A stretch of 5,363 nucleotides of DNA from Planctomycetota bacterium (GTDB lineage Bacteria; Planctomycetota; Planctomycetia; Planctomycetales; Planctomycetaceae), in NCBI GenBank assembly GCA_027622115.1, contig JAQBZS010000589.1, forward strand, positions 1 to 5,363. The letters run 5' to 3'. Each line of letters opens with the position of its first letter. The stretch's first letter is position 1. Made by a program: the position numbers and the translations under genes. Shown here one piece after another: positions 1 through 5,232 of the stretch. A model generated the notes under the pieces. It was not told the origin of the DNA. It searched no databases and saw only the letters and a list, made by a program, of their open reading frames with translations.

Positions 1-15
1 TTTGGTTGATCCCTC

Positions 16-221
16 ATGAAACGCGCCGGTAAGCTGTGGCCGAAGTTGATCGACTTCCGCAACCTGCACCGGGCCGCGCATCGCATCGCGCAGCTCGAGG
101 AAAGCGGCACCGTCCCGATGTCGCCCGATTCCTGTTCAACCTCGAACACGAATTGATCCGCCTGCAAGACGAGTTGACCGCGTGCACCTACCTGCCGAGT
201 GGTTACCGCACGTTTCAAGTC
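16..221 (+). pseudogene. DGR-type reverse transcriptase, 5' fragment (frameshifted, truncated)
   Basis: The ATG at 16 follows an in-frame TGA at 7-9 and opens a reading MKRAGKLWPKLIDFRNLHRA, which matches the N-terminal pattern of DGR and related bacterial reverse transcriptases (Met-Lys-Arg, then Leu-Trp, then Asp-Phe-x-Asn-Leu). The frame is lost near 85, and the family signal continues one frame over: GKRHRPDVARFLFNLEHEL, then a leucine-rich helix and GYRTFQV, ending about 221. Deleting one copy of a 5-bp tandem duplication at 80-89 joins the two parts without a stop. After 221 no frame shows the expected next blocks (Pro-Lys-x-Arg, Phe-Arg-Asp-Arg-Val-Val-His-His), and the catalytic YxDD region is absent. 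The fragment therefore encodes no active enzyme. It points toward the 3' end of the NACHT gene, whereas canonical DGRs have target and RT in the same direction. Another RT class with a similar N-terminus is possible. Confidence 0.75.
80..89. repeat. 5-bp tandem duplication breaking the RT fragment
   Basis: ATCGC occurs twice in a row (80-84 and 85-89). With one copy removed, the reading around the site becomes HRAAHRAARGKRHRPDV, the expected RT sequence, and both halves of the fragment fall in one frame. This identifies the lesion as a small slippage duplication. Confidence 0.75.
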
Positions 222-408
222 CAAGGTAGCGTTCGGACAGGCCTACCAGCCACCGTTGGACCAAGCGTTCCTTTGGCCGCCCCGCGAATTGCATGACGAC
301 ACCGGACGACGGTCTGGACTCACACCTCGGCGCGCCCGCGAGGTCCAAAACACCGAACCACGCAGCTATGGCGAGAAGCAACACGGCTTCCAACGGAGTG
401 CTGGGAGA
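136..408 (-). pseudogene. Open tail after the VR-like segment
   Basis: In the frame of the VR-like segment the reading continues beyond IGFRVVCC for about 90 codons (a leucine/alanine-rich stretch, then Arg-rich sequence) to a stop at 136-138. I recognise no domain in it. It overlaps the RT fragment on the opposite strand. FGE proteins usually end within a few residues of the Phe-Arg-Val-Val block, so this tail is probably fortuitous read-through of VR-flanking and RT-derived DNA. Confidence 0.4.
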
Positions 409-3400
409 ACAACAAACCACACGAAACCCTATGTTGTTGTCTCGGTTGTGAGCGTGGTTCCTGTTCCGGTTGGAACAGCGACAGTTCTGGGTATGGTTGG
501 CCCAGGAACCGCCACGCAACACACGCACACATAGTCTTGTCGATATCCACGTACTCTTGCGAGCCTGGATTCTCCGATGATTGCTTGTCGTATTCGCCGA
601 ATTCATTGATGCACCATTCCCAGACATTTCCGGCCAGGTCGTGAATGCCGTCGGGAGTCGCACCGGTCGGATACAAACCGACGGGTGTGACGTGGCCAAT
701 ACGGTGCTCGTTGTTCAACCGCGTCTCGTCCGGATCGCCTTTCGGCCACGGAAACTTGCGGCCTTCAACGCCCCGCGCGGCGCGTTCCCATTCGGCTTCT
801 GTGGGTAATCGCACCCCGCGCCATGCCGCAAAGGCCATCGCTTCGAACCAGTTCACGTCGGTCACCGGACGGCTGGGGAATTCGGTTTGCTCGTCCCACC
901 TGCCCGGTTGCGCGACGCTGCCGAAACCTCCGGCTGTCCACCACTGCGATTCGAGGTAACCGTCGGATTCCACGAACTCGTGATACTCACCCACCGTCAC
1001 GGGAAAACGGGCGATTTGGAATTCGTCCAAAGTGACTTCATGCACGGGCGCCTCGTTTTCGTCGTAGGCGTCCGAGTCGTAGTTGGATTGGCGTTTCTTT
1101 TTGCTCTGGGCTCCCATCCAGAACTTGCCGGCGGGGATGGTGACCCAGCGATCGGGATGGTTGTGTTCCAGTCTGGGATCGCCGGCTTGGGCGAGTGCGT
1201 CGGCGGCGGCGATGCGTTCCTGGATCGGCACCTTGGCCGCGAGTTTGGCGTCGAAGATGGCCATCACGGTTTTCAGCAGCTTGGCGTAGCGCGCGTCCGA
1301 GCACGCGTACTTGAGCGGGGCGAGGTCTCGGAAGATGCCGCCCAGCAGGCCGGTGACCCGGGCTTGCTTGTCCTGGCTGGGACGTTTGCCGAGATCGTCC
1401 AGGAACTCGGCCACCAGGCGGTCGACCTTGGGCTTGCCGTGTTCGTGCAACACACCCGCCAACAGCCAGACCACTTCTTTCCATTCCGGTTGGTACAGCG
1501 GTTTCGGCTGGCCCTTTTGCTCGGATTTCCACAACAGCGACTGCTGGTCCTCGTCCGAGCGCGCGGCGATGGCCCGCGCGGCCAGGAACTCTTGGAACGT
1601 CAGGTGCCAGAACCGCACGTCCGAGCCTCGGGCGACGATGATGCCGCTGTCCAACTCTTCGTTCGTGAGGAATTGCTCGGCGGCGGCGATGGCGTTGTCC
1701 GGTTTGATCAGCCGCCGTGCGCTAGCACCCGGTTCGTTGGCGCGATCCGGTTTTTTGGCCCGAGCATGCTGGAACCGGCTGCTAGCGCGGGGCGGCTGAT
1801 GTGTGGCGGTCGTCTCGAATTCGTGGGCGATGGCTTCCGCGGCCCAGCGGCGAGTGACCTGCACTTGGCGGCCGTCCGGATGCCGGTGCATGGCCAACGC
1901 CAGTTCTCGCAACAACTCCAGCGTACGTTCTGCCGAGGGACGTTCCGGTCGCTGTTCTCGGGCACGCGACAACCACGTGAGAATGGACTCATAAAGCTCG
2001 GCCCGCTGTTCGGGCAGACGTTTCTCGTTCCAATGCACCACGGCCAGCGCGGTGAGCATCACCGGATTGCGAGCCATGCGTCGGATTTCCGCACGAGCAC
2101 TCAACGCACCACCCAACTCTTCGCGGTGGGCGACTTGTCGGTCTTCGTCGTTGGGGAACAGCACCTGGCACCACTGATGCAGAAACCAGTCCACGCCAGC
2201 CTGATCCAGGTGCTCGATCGTGGCCTGGTCGAATCCGGACAGTTCGGCCCCGTCCTGATATCCGGCCGGGCGGCTGCTGACGACGATCCGCGTTTCCGGA
2301 TGCGCCTCGGCAATGTTCTCGATCAGGCGACTGATTCCGCCGCGTTCGATTCGGCCGGGGGCTTCGTCCAGACCGTCCAGCAGCAACAGGCAGCGTCGCT
2401 GCAACTGTTGGCGGAAGAAGGTTTCGTCCAGGTCCGCAGACTTGGCGGCTGGGGCTTCGGCTAGAAACCGCGGCAGCCAATCGGGCGAGTCGTCCAAGGG
2501 CGGCGCGTCTTGGCCGTTGGCTCGCGTGCCGTGCTGGTATTGCACCAAGTCCGAGATGGGAACAAAGACCGGGAAGTGCGGCTCGGTGGTGATGGTGGTT
2601 GTAATCGTGGTGTCGTCGCCGAACAGCCAGTTGTAGTCGGCTTCGTCCTGATGCAGCCAATATCTGGCGGCGGACCAGGCGACTCGGCGGAGAAACGTGG
2701 TCTTACCGGCACCGGGATCGCCGATGATGACGACTCGCGGGCTGCGGAGCACGGAGCGGAGGGCGGTGTGACTCGGGGAGTCTTTTTCGGCGAAAGCGGG
2801 TTGGTGTTCTGAAAGTCGTTCGGCCGAAAAAGACTCCCGACCCCGTGTGCGCAAGGTGATGTACAGCGAATCGATGCGGAAGCGGTGTGCTCGCGACGCG
2901 CCGGTGGCCAGGCCGCGGATTTCCATGTGCTCGGTGCGGTCGAGCAGAGTTCGCTGGTAACGGTCGGGCTGTGCCATGCCGGGCGAGCCGGCTGACGCGG
3001 CGAAGTCAGGCTGCCGCTTTCGCCAATCGTGGAGCGCGTCGGTCACGTCGGCTCGGAGTTCGCCGGGCGTGCTGAACCGGCACGTGAAACCGCGACCGTT
3101 GAGCCAGGCCTTGAAGTCCTTCAATCGGTCGACATTCCGTTGTATCTCGGCCAGCAATTCGGCTGTGGACTTGCCGCTGCGGATGGCTTCGACGATGCGG
3201 TGTTCTTCCGTGGCGGATTCGGGCCAGTCCGCATTATCGGCGACCAGGAACGCCACCACGTCCTTGCCCTCGGCCACGGCTCGTTCGCATTCGAGCCACG
3301 TGATGCTCTTGTGATCGGCATTCGATTCGTCATCCGGCACCCAGCCGTAGCGCTGGGCCACAATGACGACCACCAGATCGCATTCGGAAACCAATTGCAG

Positions 3401-3565
3401 ACACTCGCCCAATGGCTTCCGCGAATTGGCGGCAAAGTACTCCATCATCTTGGGATAGAACTCGACCGAGATCGCGGCGTCCCGCGCGGCGGAGCGATAC
3501 TCCTGCAAGTCTTCGCTGGTGGATGAAATGAAGACCCACGGTGTGGTGCGTTGTTGGCTCGTCAT
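320..3565 (-). CDS. DUF4062-NACHT-FGE multidomain NTPase (3' end frameshifted)
   Basis: The open frame is 1081 residues, starting at the ATG at 3565-3563 with no strong Shine-Dalgarno sequence. Residues 8-115 are a DUF4062 domain (VFISSTSEDL, then YPKMMEYF, CDLVVVIVAQRYGW and KSITWLECERAV). Residues 275-440 are a NACHT P-loop NTPase: Walker A GDPGAGKT at 282-289, Walker B LLLLDGLDE at 393-401 and SRPAGY at 431-436. FWHLTFQEFLAARA at 652-665 marks the conserved helical part after NACHT. From 806 an FGE-sulfatase/C-type-lectin-like domain follows (IPAGKFWMG, then VNWFEAMAFAAWRGVRLPTE at 904 onward, then LAGNVWEWC at 977-985). The last part of that domain lies in another frame after about residue 1012, so the final ~70 residues of this frame are probably not native. 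Proteins with this layout are cytoplasmic signalling or conflict NTPases in which the FGE domain is thought to sense a ligand; that role is inferred. Two palindromic elements lie within the gene at residues 243-264 and 589-620. Confidence 0.92.
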   Translation of the reverse strand: MTSQQRTTPWVFISSTSEDLQEYRSAARDAAISVEFYPKMMEYFAANSRKPLGECLQLVSECDLVVVIVAQRYGWVPDDESNADHKSITWLECERAVAEGKDVVAFLVADNADWPESATEEHRIVEAIRSGKSTAELLAEIQRNVDRLKDFKAWLNGRGFTCRFSTPGELRADVTDALHDWRKRQPDFAASAGSPGMAQPDRYQRTLLDRTEHMEIRGLATGASRAHRFRIDSLYITLRTRGRESFSAERLSEHQPAFAEKDSPSHTALRSVLRSPRVVIIGDPGAGKTTFLRRVAWSAARYWLHQDEADYNWLFGDDTTITTTITTEPHFPVFVPISDLVQYQHGTRANGQDAPPLDDSPDWLPRFLAEAPAAKSADLDETFFRQQLQRRCLLLLDGLDEAPGRIERGGISRLIENIAEAHPETRIVVSSRPAGYQDGAELSGFDQATIEHLDQAGVDWFLHQWCQVLFPNDEDRQVAHREELGGALSARAEIRRMARNPVMLTALAVVHWNEKRLPEQRAELYESILTWLSRAREQRPERPSAERTLELLRELALAMHRHPDGRQVQVTRRWAAEAIAHEFETTATHQPPRASSRFQHARAKKPDRANEPGASARRLIKPDNAIAAAEQFLTNEELDSGIIVARGSDVRFWHLTFQEFLAARAIAARSDEDQQSLLWKSEQKGQPKPLYQPEWKEVVWLLAGVLHEHGKPKVDRLVAEFLDDLGKRPSQDKQARVTGLLGGIFRDLAPLKYACSDARYAKLLKTVMAIFDAKLAAKVPIQERIAAADALAQAGDPRLEHNHPDRWVTIPAGKFWMGAQSKKKRQSNYDSDAYDENEAPVHEVTLDEFQIARFPVTVGEYHEFVESDGYLESQWWTAGGFGSVAQPGRWDEQTEFPSRPVTDVNWFEAMAFAAWRGVRLPTEAEWERAARGVEGRKFPWPKGDPDETRLNNEHRIGHVTPVGLYPTGATPDGIHDLAGNVWEWCINEFGEYDKQSSENPGSQEYVDIDKTMCACVAWRFLGQPYPELSLFQPEQEPRSQPRQQHRVSCGLLFSQHSVGSRVASRHSCVVRCFGPRGRAEV
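324..344. repeat. GC-rich hairpin downstream of the VR-like segment
   Basis: ACCTCG (324-329) and CGAGGT (339-344) form a perfect 6-bp stem with a 9-nt GC-rich loop. It lies next to the stop of the main NACHT frame and about 65 bases beyond the end of the VR-like segment. DGR targets often carry a GC hairpin downstream of the VR, and hairpins here could also end transcription. There is no T-tract, and neither role can be decided. Confidence 0.35.
409..525 (-). other. DGR variable repeat (VR)-like end of the FGE domain, out of frame
   Basis: This minus-strand segment encodes RVLRGGSWANHTQNCR, then an Asn/His-rich stretch, then NNIGFRVVCC, the characteristic end of FGE domains targeted by diversity-generating retroelements. 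Within it the codons GCC, AAC, CAT, ACC, TCC, CAC, GCT and GAC are all reachable from AAC or AAT by changing adenines only. This is the mutational signature of DGR VRs, whose templates are rich in AAY codons. The conserved block GGG-TTT-CGT-GTG-GTT at its end would correspond to the initiation-of-homing region. Lacking the template repeat, the adenine-specific pattern cannot be proven here. The frame stays open past the VR to a stop at 136-138, inside the RT fragment. Confidence 0.72.
519..532 (-). other. Frameshift site in TG-rich tract of the NACHT-FGE gene
   Basis: On the minus strand the tract reads ATGTGTGCGTGTGT. The upstream frame reaches DIDKTM and then leaves the family pattern. The next frame gives RVLRGGSWANHTQNCR, the expected FGE continuation. 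Removing one base, or restoring one lost TG dinucleotide, joins them as DKTMCVRVLRGGSW. Slippage in the dinucleotide tract is the simplest cause. A sequencing or assembly error cannot be excluded. Confidence 0.75.
1707..1800. repeat. Palindromic (REP-like) element inside the NACHT-FGE coding sequence
   Basis: Arms of 29 bp at 1707-1735 and 1772-1800 are inverted copies matching at 26 of 29 positions, separated by 36 bp. Both arms contain the core GCGCTAGC. In the gene this DNA encodes about residues 589-620, an Arg/Ala/Pro-rich segment (RASSRFQHARAKKPDRANEP) that looks unlike the helical sequence around it. The element sits between the region after the NACHT core and the LTFQEFLAARA motif and is crossed without a stop. 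It resembles mobile palindromes that insert in frame into genes, such as the Rickettsia palindromic elements. That comparison is by analogy only. Confidence 0.75.
2776..2838. repeat. Second palindromic element inside the NACHT-FGE coding sequence
   Basis: GGGAGTCTTTTTCGGC at 2776-2791 is repeated as its perfect reverse complement at 2823-2838, giving 16-bp arms around a 31-bp spacer. It encodes about residues 243-264 (ESFSAERLSEHQPAFAEKDS), the linker between DUF4062 and the NACHT P-loop, and it keeps the frame open. Its sequence is unrelated to the element at 1707-1800. Confidence 0.75.
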
Positions 3566-3835
3566 GTGGAGACTCGGTTGGTTGCTGGATCAATGACTCG
3601 GATGGCAGGGTCGAGTTGTTCGCACTCCCCAAAGTTGCGGGTGCGATGGGCATTTGTTGCGTCACTACCGATCTCAGTGAGACTCAACAGGAACCGCGTT
3701 TACGCACGGATTGTACTCATCACTCGCACTATTGAGCCCAGGCGTCGGAACGAGTTGCGTCGCGAGTCGTTCGTCAAGAACGGGGCGATTCCACGGTCAA
3801 ACGCAATCAACCCCGTGGACGAGCGGCAATTCGAG
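3566..3835. other. Intergenic region upstream of the NACHT-FGE gene
   Basis: I see no coding similarity here on either strand. It should contain the minus-strand promoter of the NACHT gene, but no convincing -35/-10 pair stands out. Small inverted repeats exist (TCTCA-G-TGAGA at 3672-3682; CCACGG/CCGTGG at 3791-3796 and 3813-3818) and are too short to assign a role. Confidence 0.4.
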
Positions 3836-3952
3836 GGAACTACCGAGGGTCTGACTTACGGCCAAACGGACGACTACAGCGTCAACGTCACGGAAACCCC
3901 GGTTCACATTCACGATTTACAGGCCACGATCCTGAATCAACTGGGCATCGAT
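3836..3952 (+). pseudogene. DUF1501 family protein, C-terminal fragment
   Basis: The plus strand reads GLTYGQTDDYSVNVTETPVH followed by IHDLQATILNQLGID. This matches the C-terminal part of DUF1501 proteins, a sulfatase-like family very abundant in planctomycetes, whose pattern is Tyr-Gly-x-Thr-Asp-Asp, then Pro-Val-His-x-His-Asp-Leu-x-Ala-Thr, then Leu-Gly-Ile-Asp. The usual following block (Leu-Thr-Tyr-Arg, Gly-Arg-Asp-x-Arg-Leu-Thr-Asp) is missing, and sequence before about 3836 is not recognisable as the family. The frame is open over a longer span (3551-4102), but the rest has no recognisable content and runs through a hairpin repeat. This is a relic of about 38 codons, probably cut by rearrangement or by the repeat that starts some 30 bases further on. 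Confidence 0.75.
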
Positions 3953-3983
3953 GTTATTTGTTATTTGTTGCGAGTTGCCTTAA

Positions 3984-4073
3984 GAATCCCAGCGGGATTC
4001 CACCAGTGTAGAACCCTGTTGGGGTTCATTTTGATAATTCCATCGTCGACTCAGGGTGCGCTGCGCAATCCTG
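3984..4073. repeat. Hairpin-rich dispersed-repeat-like segment
   Basis: Three stem-loops follow each other. GAATCCC-AGC-GGGATTC at 3984-4000 has perfect 7-bp arms. GAACCC-TGTTG-GGGTTC at 4011-4027 has perfect 6-bp arms. CAGGGTGCG and its partner at 4052-4073 form a 9-pair stem with one G-T pair and one bulged A. Compact arrays like this are common in planctomycete intergenic DNA as repeated non-coding elements. Copy number cannot be judged from one window. Confidence 0.55.
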
Positions 4074-4095
4074 GGCTCTGCTGTTTGCCCCCTTC

Positions 4096-4117
4096 GGCGT
4101 GAGGAATTCATCACGCC
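4096..4117. repeat. Hairpin immediately upstream of lipA
   Basis: GGCGTGA (4096-4102) and TCACGCC (4111-4117) are perfect 7-bp arms around an 8-nt loop containing GAATTC. It ends 21 bases before the lipA ATG. It may be the terminal hairpin of the repeat segment to its left, or a leader structure. No T-tract follows, so it is unlikely to be a classical intrinsic terminator. Confidence 0.5.
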
Positions 4118-4138
4118 TTCGTTTTGGATCAACCGGAA

Positions 4139-5041
4139 ATGCTCTCGCTCGATGTCGTCACGGACGCTCCCACCAAACGCCCACGCTTGCCGAAATGGCT
4201 GAAACGCCCGTTACCGCAACCGGGGATGGCGTACACGGACAGCGTGATTTCGGACCTGCGACTGGAAACGGTCTGCGAAAGCGCCAAGTGCCCGAATCGC
4301 ACGGAATGCTGGTCGCAGAAGACGGCCACGCTGATGATTCTCGGCAACGTCTGCACGCGACCGTGTGGGTTTTGTTCGGTCCCCAAAGGGAAAACCGAAG
4401 TTGTTCAGATCGATGAACCACAACGAGTCGCTGAAGCCGTGCTGCGCCTGGGGCTCAAGCACGTCGTCATCACGTCGGTGACTCGCGACGACTTGGCGGA
4501 CGGAGGGGCCGACCACTTTTATCAATGCGTCATTGCCGTGCGTGATTTGACCGGCGCGGCGGTGGAAGTGCTCACGCCGGACTTCATGGGCAACCGCGCG
4601 GCGATCGATCGAGTCATCCAGGCTCGACCCGACGTGTTCAACCACAACACGGAAACGGTCCCACGTCTGTATCACCGAGTGCGTCGCAACGCTGACTACC
4701 AGCGGACACTCGACCTGCTGACCCAAGTGAAAGACACGGCCCCCGAGATTCCGACCAAGAGCGGCTTGATGCTTGGGCTGGGCGAAACCACGGACGAAAT
4801 CCTCGACGTGTGCGCGGACTTGCGACGCGTGGGTTGCGACATGATCACGCTCGGCCAATACCTCCAGCCCACGTTGGAGCACTTGCCGGTTGAACGATTC
4901 GTGCCACCGGAAGAGTTCGACGAGATCGGTGACCTCGTTCGCAAGCTCGGATTCTCGATGGTTGCCAGCGGCCCATTCGTGCGGTCCAGCTATCACGCGG
5001 GAGAAATGGCTGCCGAAGCGGGGCGAACGTCGAATGAGTGA
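4139..5041 (+). CDS. lipA: Lipoyl synthase (radical SAM)
   Basis: LipA inserts two sulfur atoms at C6 and C8 of the octanoyl chain carried by lipoyl-dependent proteins (E2 subunits of 2-oxoacid dehydrogenases, GcvH), completing the lipoyl cofactor in the cytoplasm. The protein is 300 residues, normal for the family. The auxiliary [4Fe-4S] cluster motif is Cys46, Cys51, Cys57 (CESAKCPNRTECW). The radical SAM motif is Cys72, Cys76, Cys79 (CTRPCGFC), preceded by ATLMILGNV. VITSVTRDDLADGGADHF, FNHNTETVPRLY and KSGLMLGLGET follow in the usual order, and the C-terminal RSSYHAGE contains the serine known to ligate the auxiliary cluster. An in-frame TTG at 4124 would add five residues. I prefer the ATG at 4139 because the extension shows no family feature and neither start has a strong ribosome-binding site. 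No lipB or dehydrogenase gene is adjacent. The gene looks intact and is flanked by debris on both sides. Confidence 0.97.
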   Translation: MLSLDVVTDAPTKRPRLPKWLKRPLPQPGMAYTDSVISDLRLETVCESAKCPNRTECWSQKTATLMILGNVCTRPCGFCSVPKGKTEVVQIDEPQRVAEAVLRLGLKHVVITSVTRDDLADGGADHFYQCVIAVRDLTGAAVEVLTPDFMGNRAAIDRVIQARPDVFNHNTETVPRLYHRVRRNADYQRTLDLLTQVKDTAPEIPTKSGLMLGLGETTDEILDVCADLRRVGCDMITLGQYLQPTLEHLPVERFVPPEEFDEIGDLVRKLGFSMVASGPFVRSSYHAGEMAAEAGRTSNE

Positions 5042-5112
5042 CGCTCATCACCAAGTGAAGAACGCAAATCGGCGGCCGAACGCAAACGCGAACTGGCGAC
5101 CAGAAAGATCGC
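5042..5112 (+). other. Short stretch after lipA, no recognised gene
   Basis: One frame reads SEERKSAAERKRELATRKIA before a TGA at about 5113-5115. It is a charged, helix-like sequence too short to assign. It may be the out-of-frame upstream part of the HRDC-like fragment that follows. No terminator hairpin with a T-tract is visible behind lipA. Confidence 0.35.
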
Positions 5113-5181
5113 GTGACCAGGCTGTCCAAGATTGACGGCGTCGGCGAAACCCGCGTCGAAAAGTACAGCGACCGCTTTTTG
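5113..5181 (+). pseudogene. HRDC-like domain fragment (DGR accessory protein or RecQ tail)
   Basis: The frame starting at GTG 5113 reads VTRLSKIDGVGETRVEKYSD then Arg-Phe-Leu. This is the end of an HRDC (helicase and RNase D C-terminal) domain, with the helix-hairpin Gly-Val-Gly-Glu-x-Arg-Val-Glu-Lys-Tyr and the closing Phe-Leu. HRDC domains occur in RecQ helicases and in small accessory proteins of some DGRs. The N-terminal part of the domain is not visible upstream in this frame. The DGR reading is favoured because FGE variable-repeat-like sequence follows directly in frame. Confidence 0.6.
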
Positions 5182-5232
5182 GGGAGCTGGAACAACGAGG
5201 CAGAGAACTGCCGTTCGGCGTACCGCAGCTAG
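5182..5232 (+). pseudogene. FGE VR/TR-like fragment fused to the HRDC fragment
   Basis: Directly after the HRDC fragment the same frame reads GSWNNEAENCRSAYRS and stops at TAG 5230-5232. Ser-Trp-Asn-Asn followed by Glu-Asn-Cys-Arg-Ser-Ala-Tyr-Arg is the beginning of the C-terminal variable segment of DGR-targeted FGE domains, and of the template repeats that match them. The rest of the segment (Asn-rich run and Gly-Phe-Arg-Val-Val) is missing. It is homologous in protein sequence to the segment at 409-525. It differs there at non-adenine positions, so it is not that segment's direct template. Confidence 0.65.

Noticed and set aside
519..532. Programmed ribosomal frameshift in the NACHT-FGE gene
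   Set aside because: No classical slippery heptamer with a downstream pseudoknot is evident. A simple indel in a TG tract is more likely.
887..2464. Long plus-strand open frame of about 525 codons antisense to the NACHT gene
   Set aside because: It mirrors the codon structure of the minus-strand gene in GC-rich DNA, and its translation shows no domain.
2585..2611. Thr/Ile-rich repeat (TTITTTITT) from ACC/ATC codons
   Set aside because: It is a short low-complexity stretch in the NACHT protein with no clear structural or mobile-element meaning.
3672..3682. TCTCA-G-TGAGA as an operator upstream of the NACHT gene
   Set aside because: An 11-base palindrome is expected by chance in a window of this size, and no promoter element could be tied to it.
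3551..4102. Plus-strand open frame of 183 codons taken as one protein
   Set aside because: Only about 38 codons (3836-3952) resemble a family (DUF1501). The rest runs through the start of the NACHT gene, featureless sequence and a hairpin repeat.
4211..4996. Minus-strand open frame of 261 codons antisense to lipA
   Set aside because: lipA is unmistakable on the plus strand, and the antisense translation shows no recognisable family.
5182..5232. Right-edge FGE fragment as the cognate template repeat of the VR at 409-525
   Set aside because: Aligned codons differ at G, C and T positions as well as A (for example GAG versus CAT), so it is a homologue and not the direct template.
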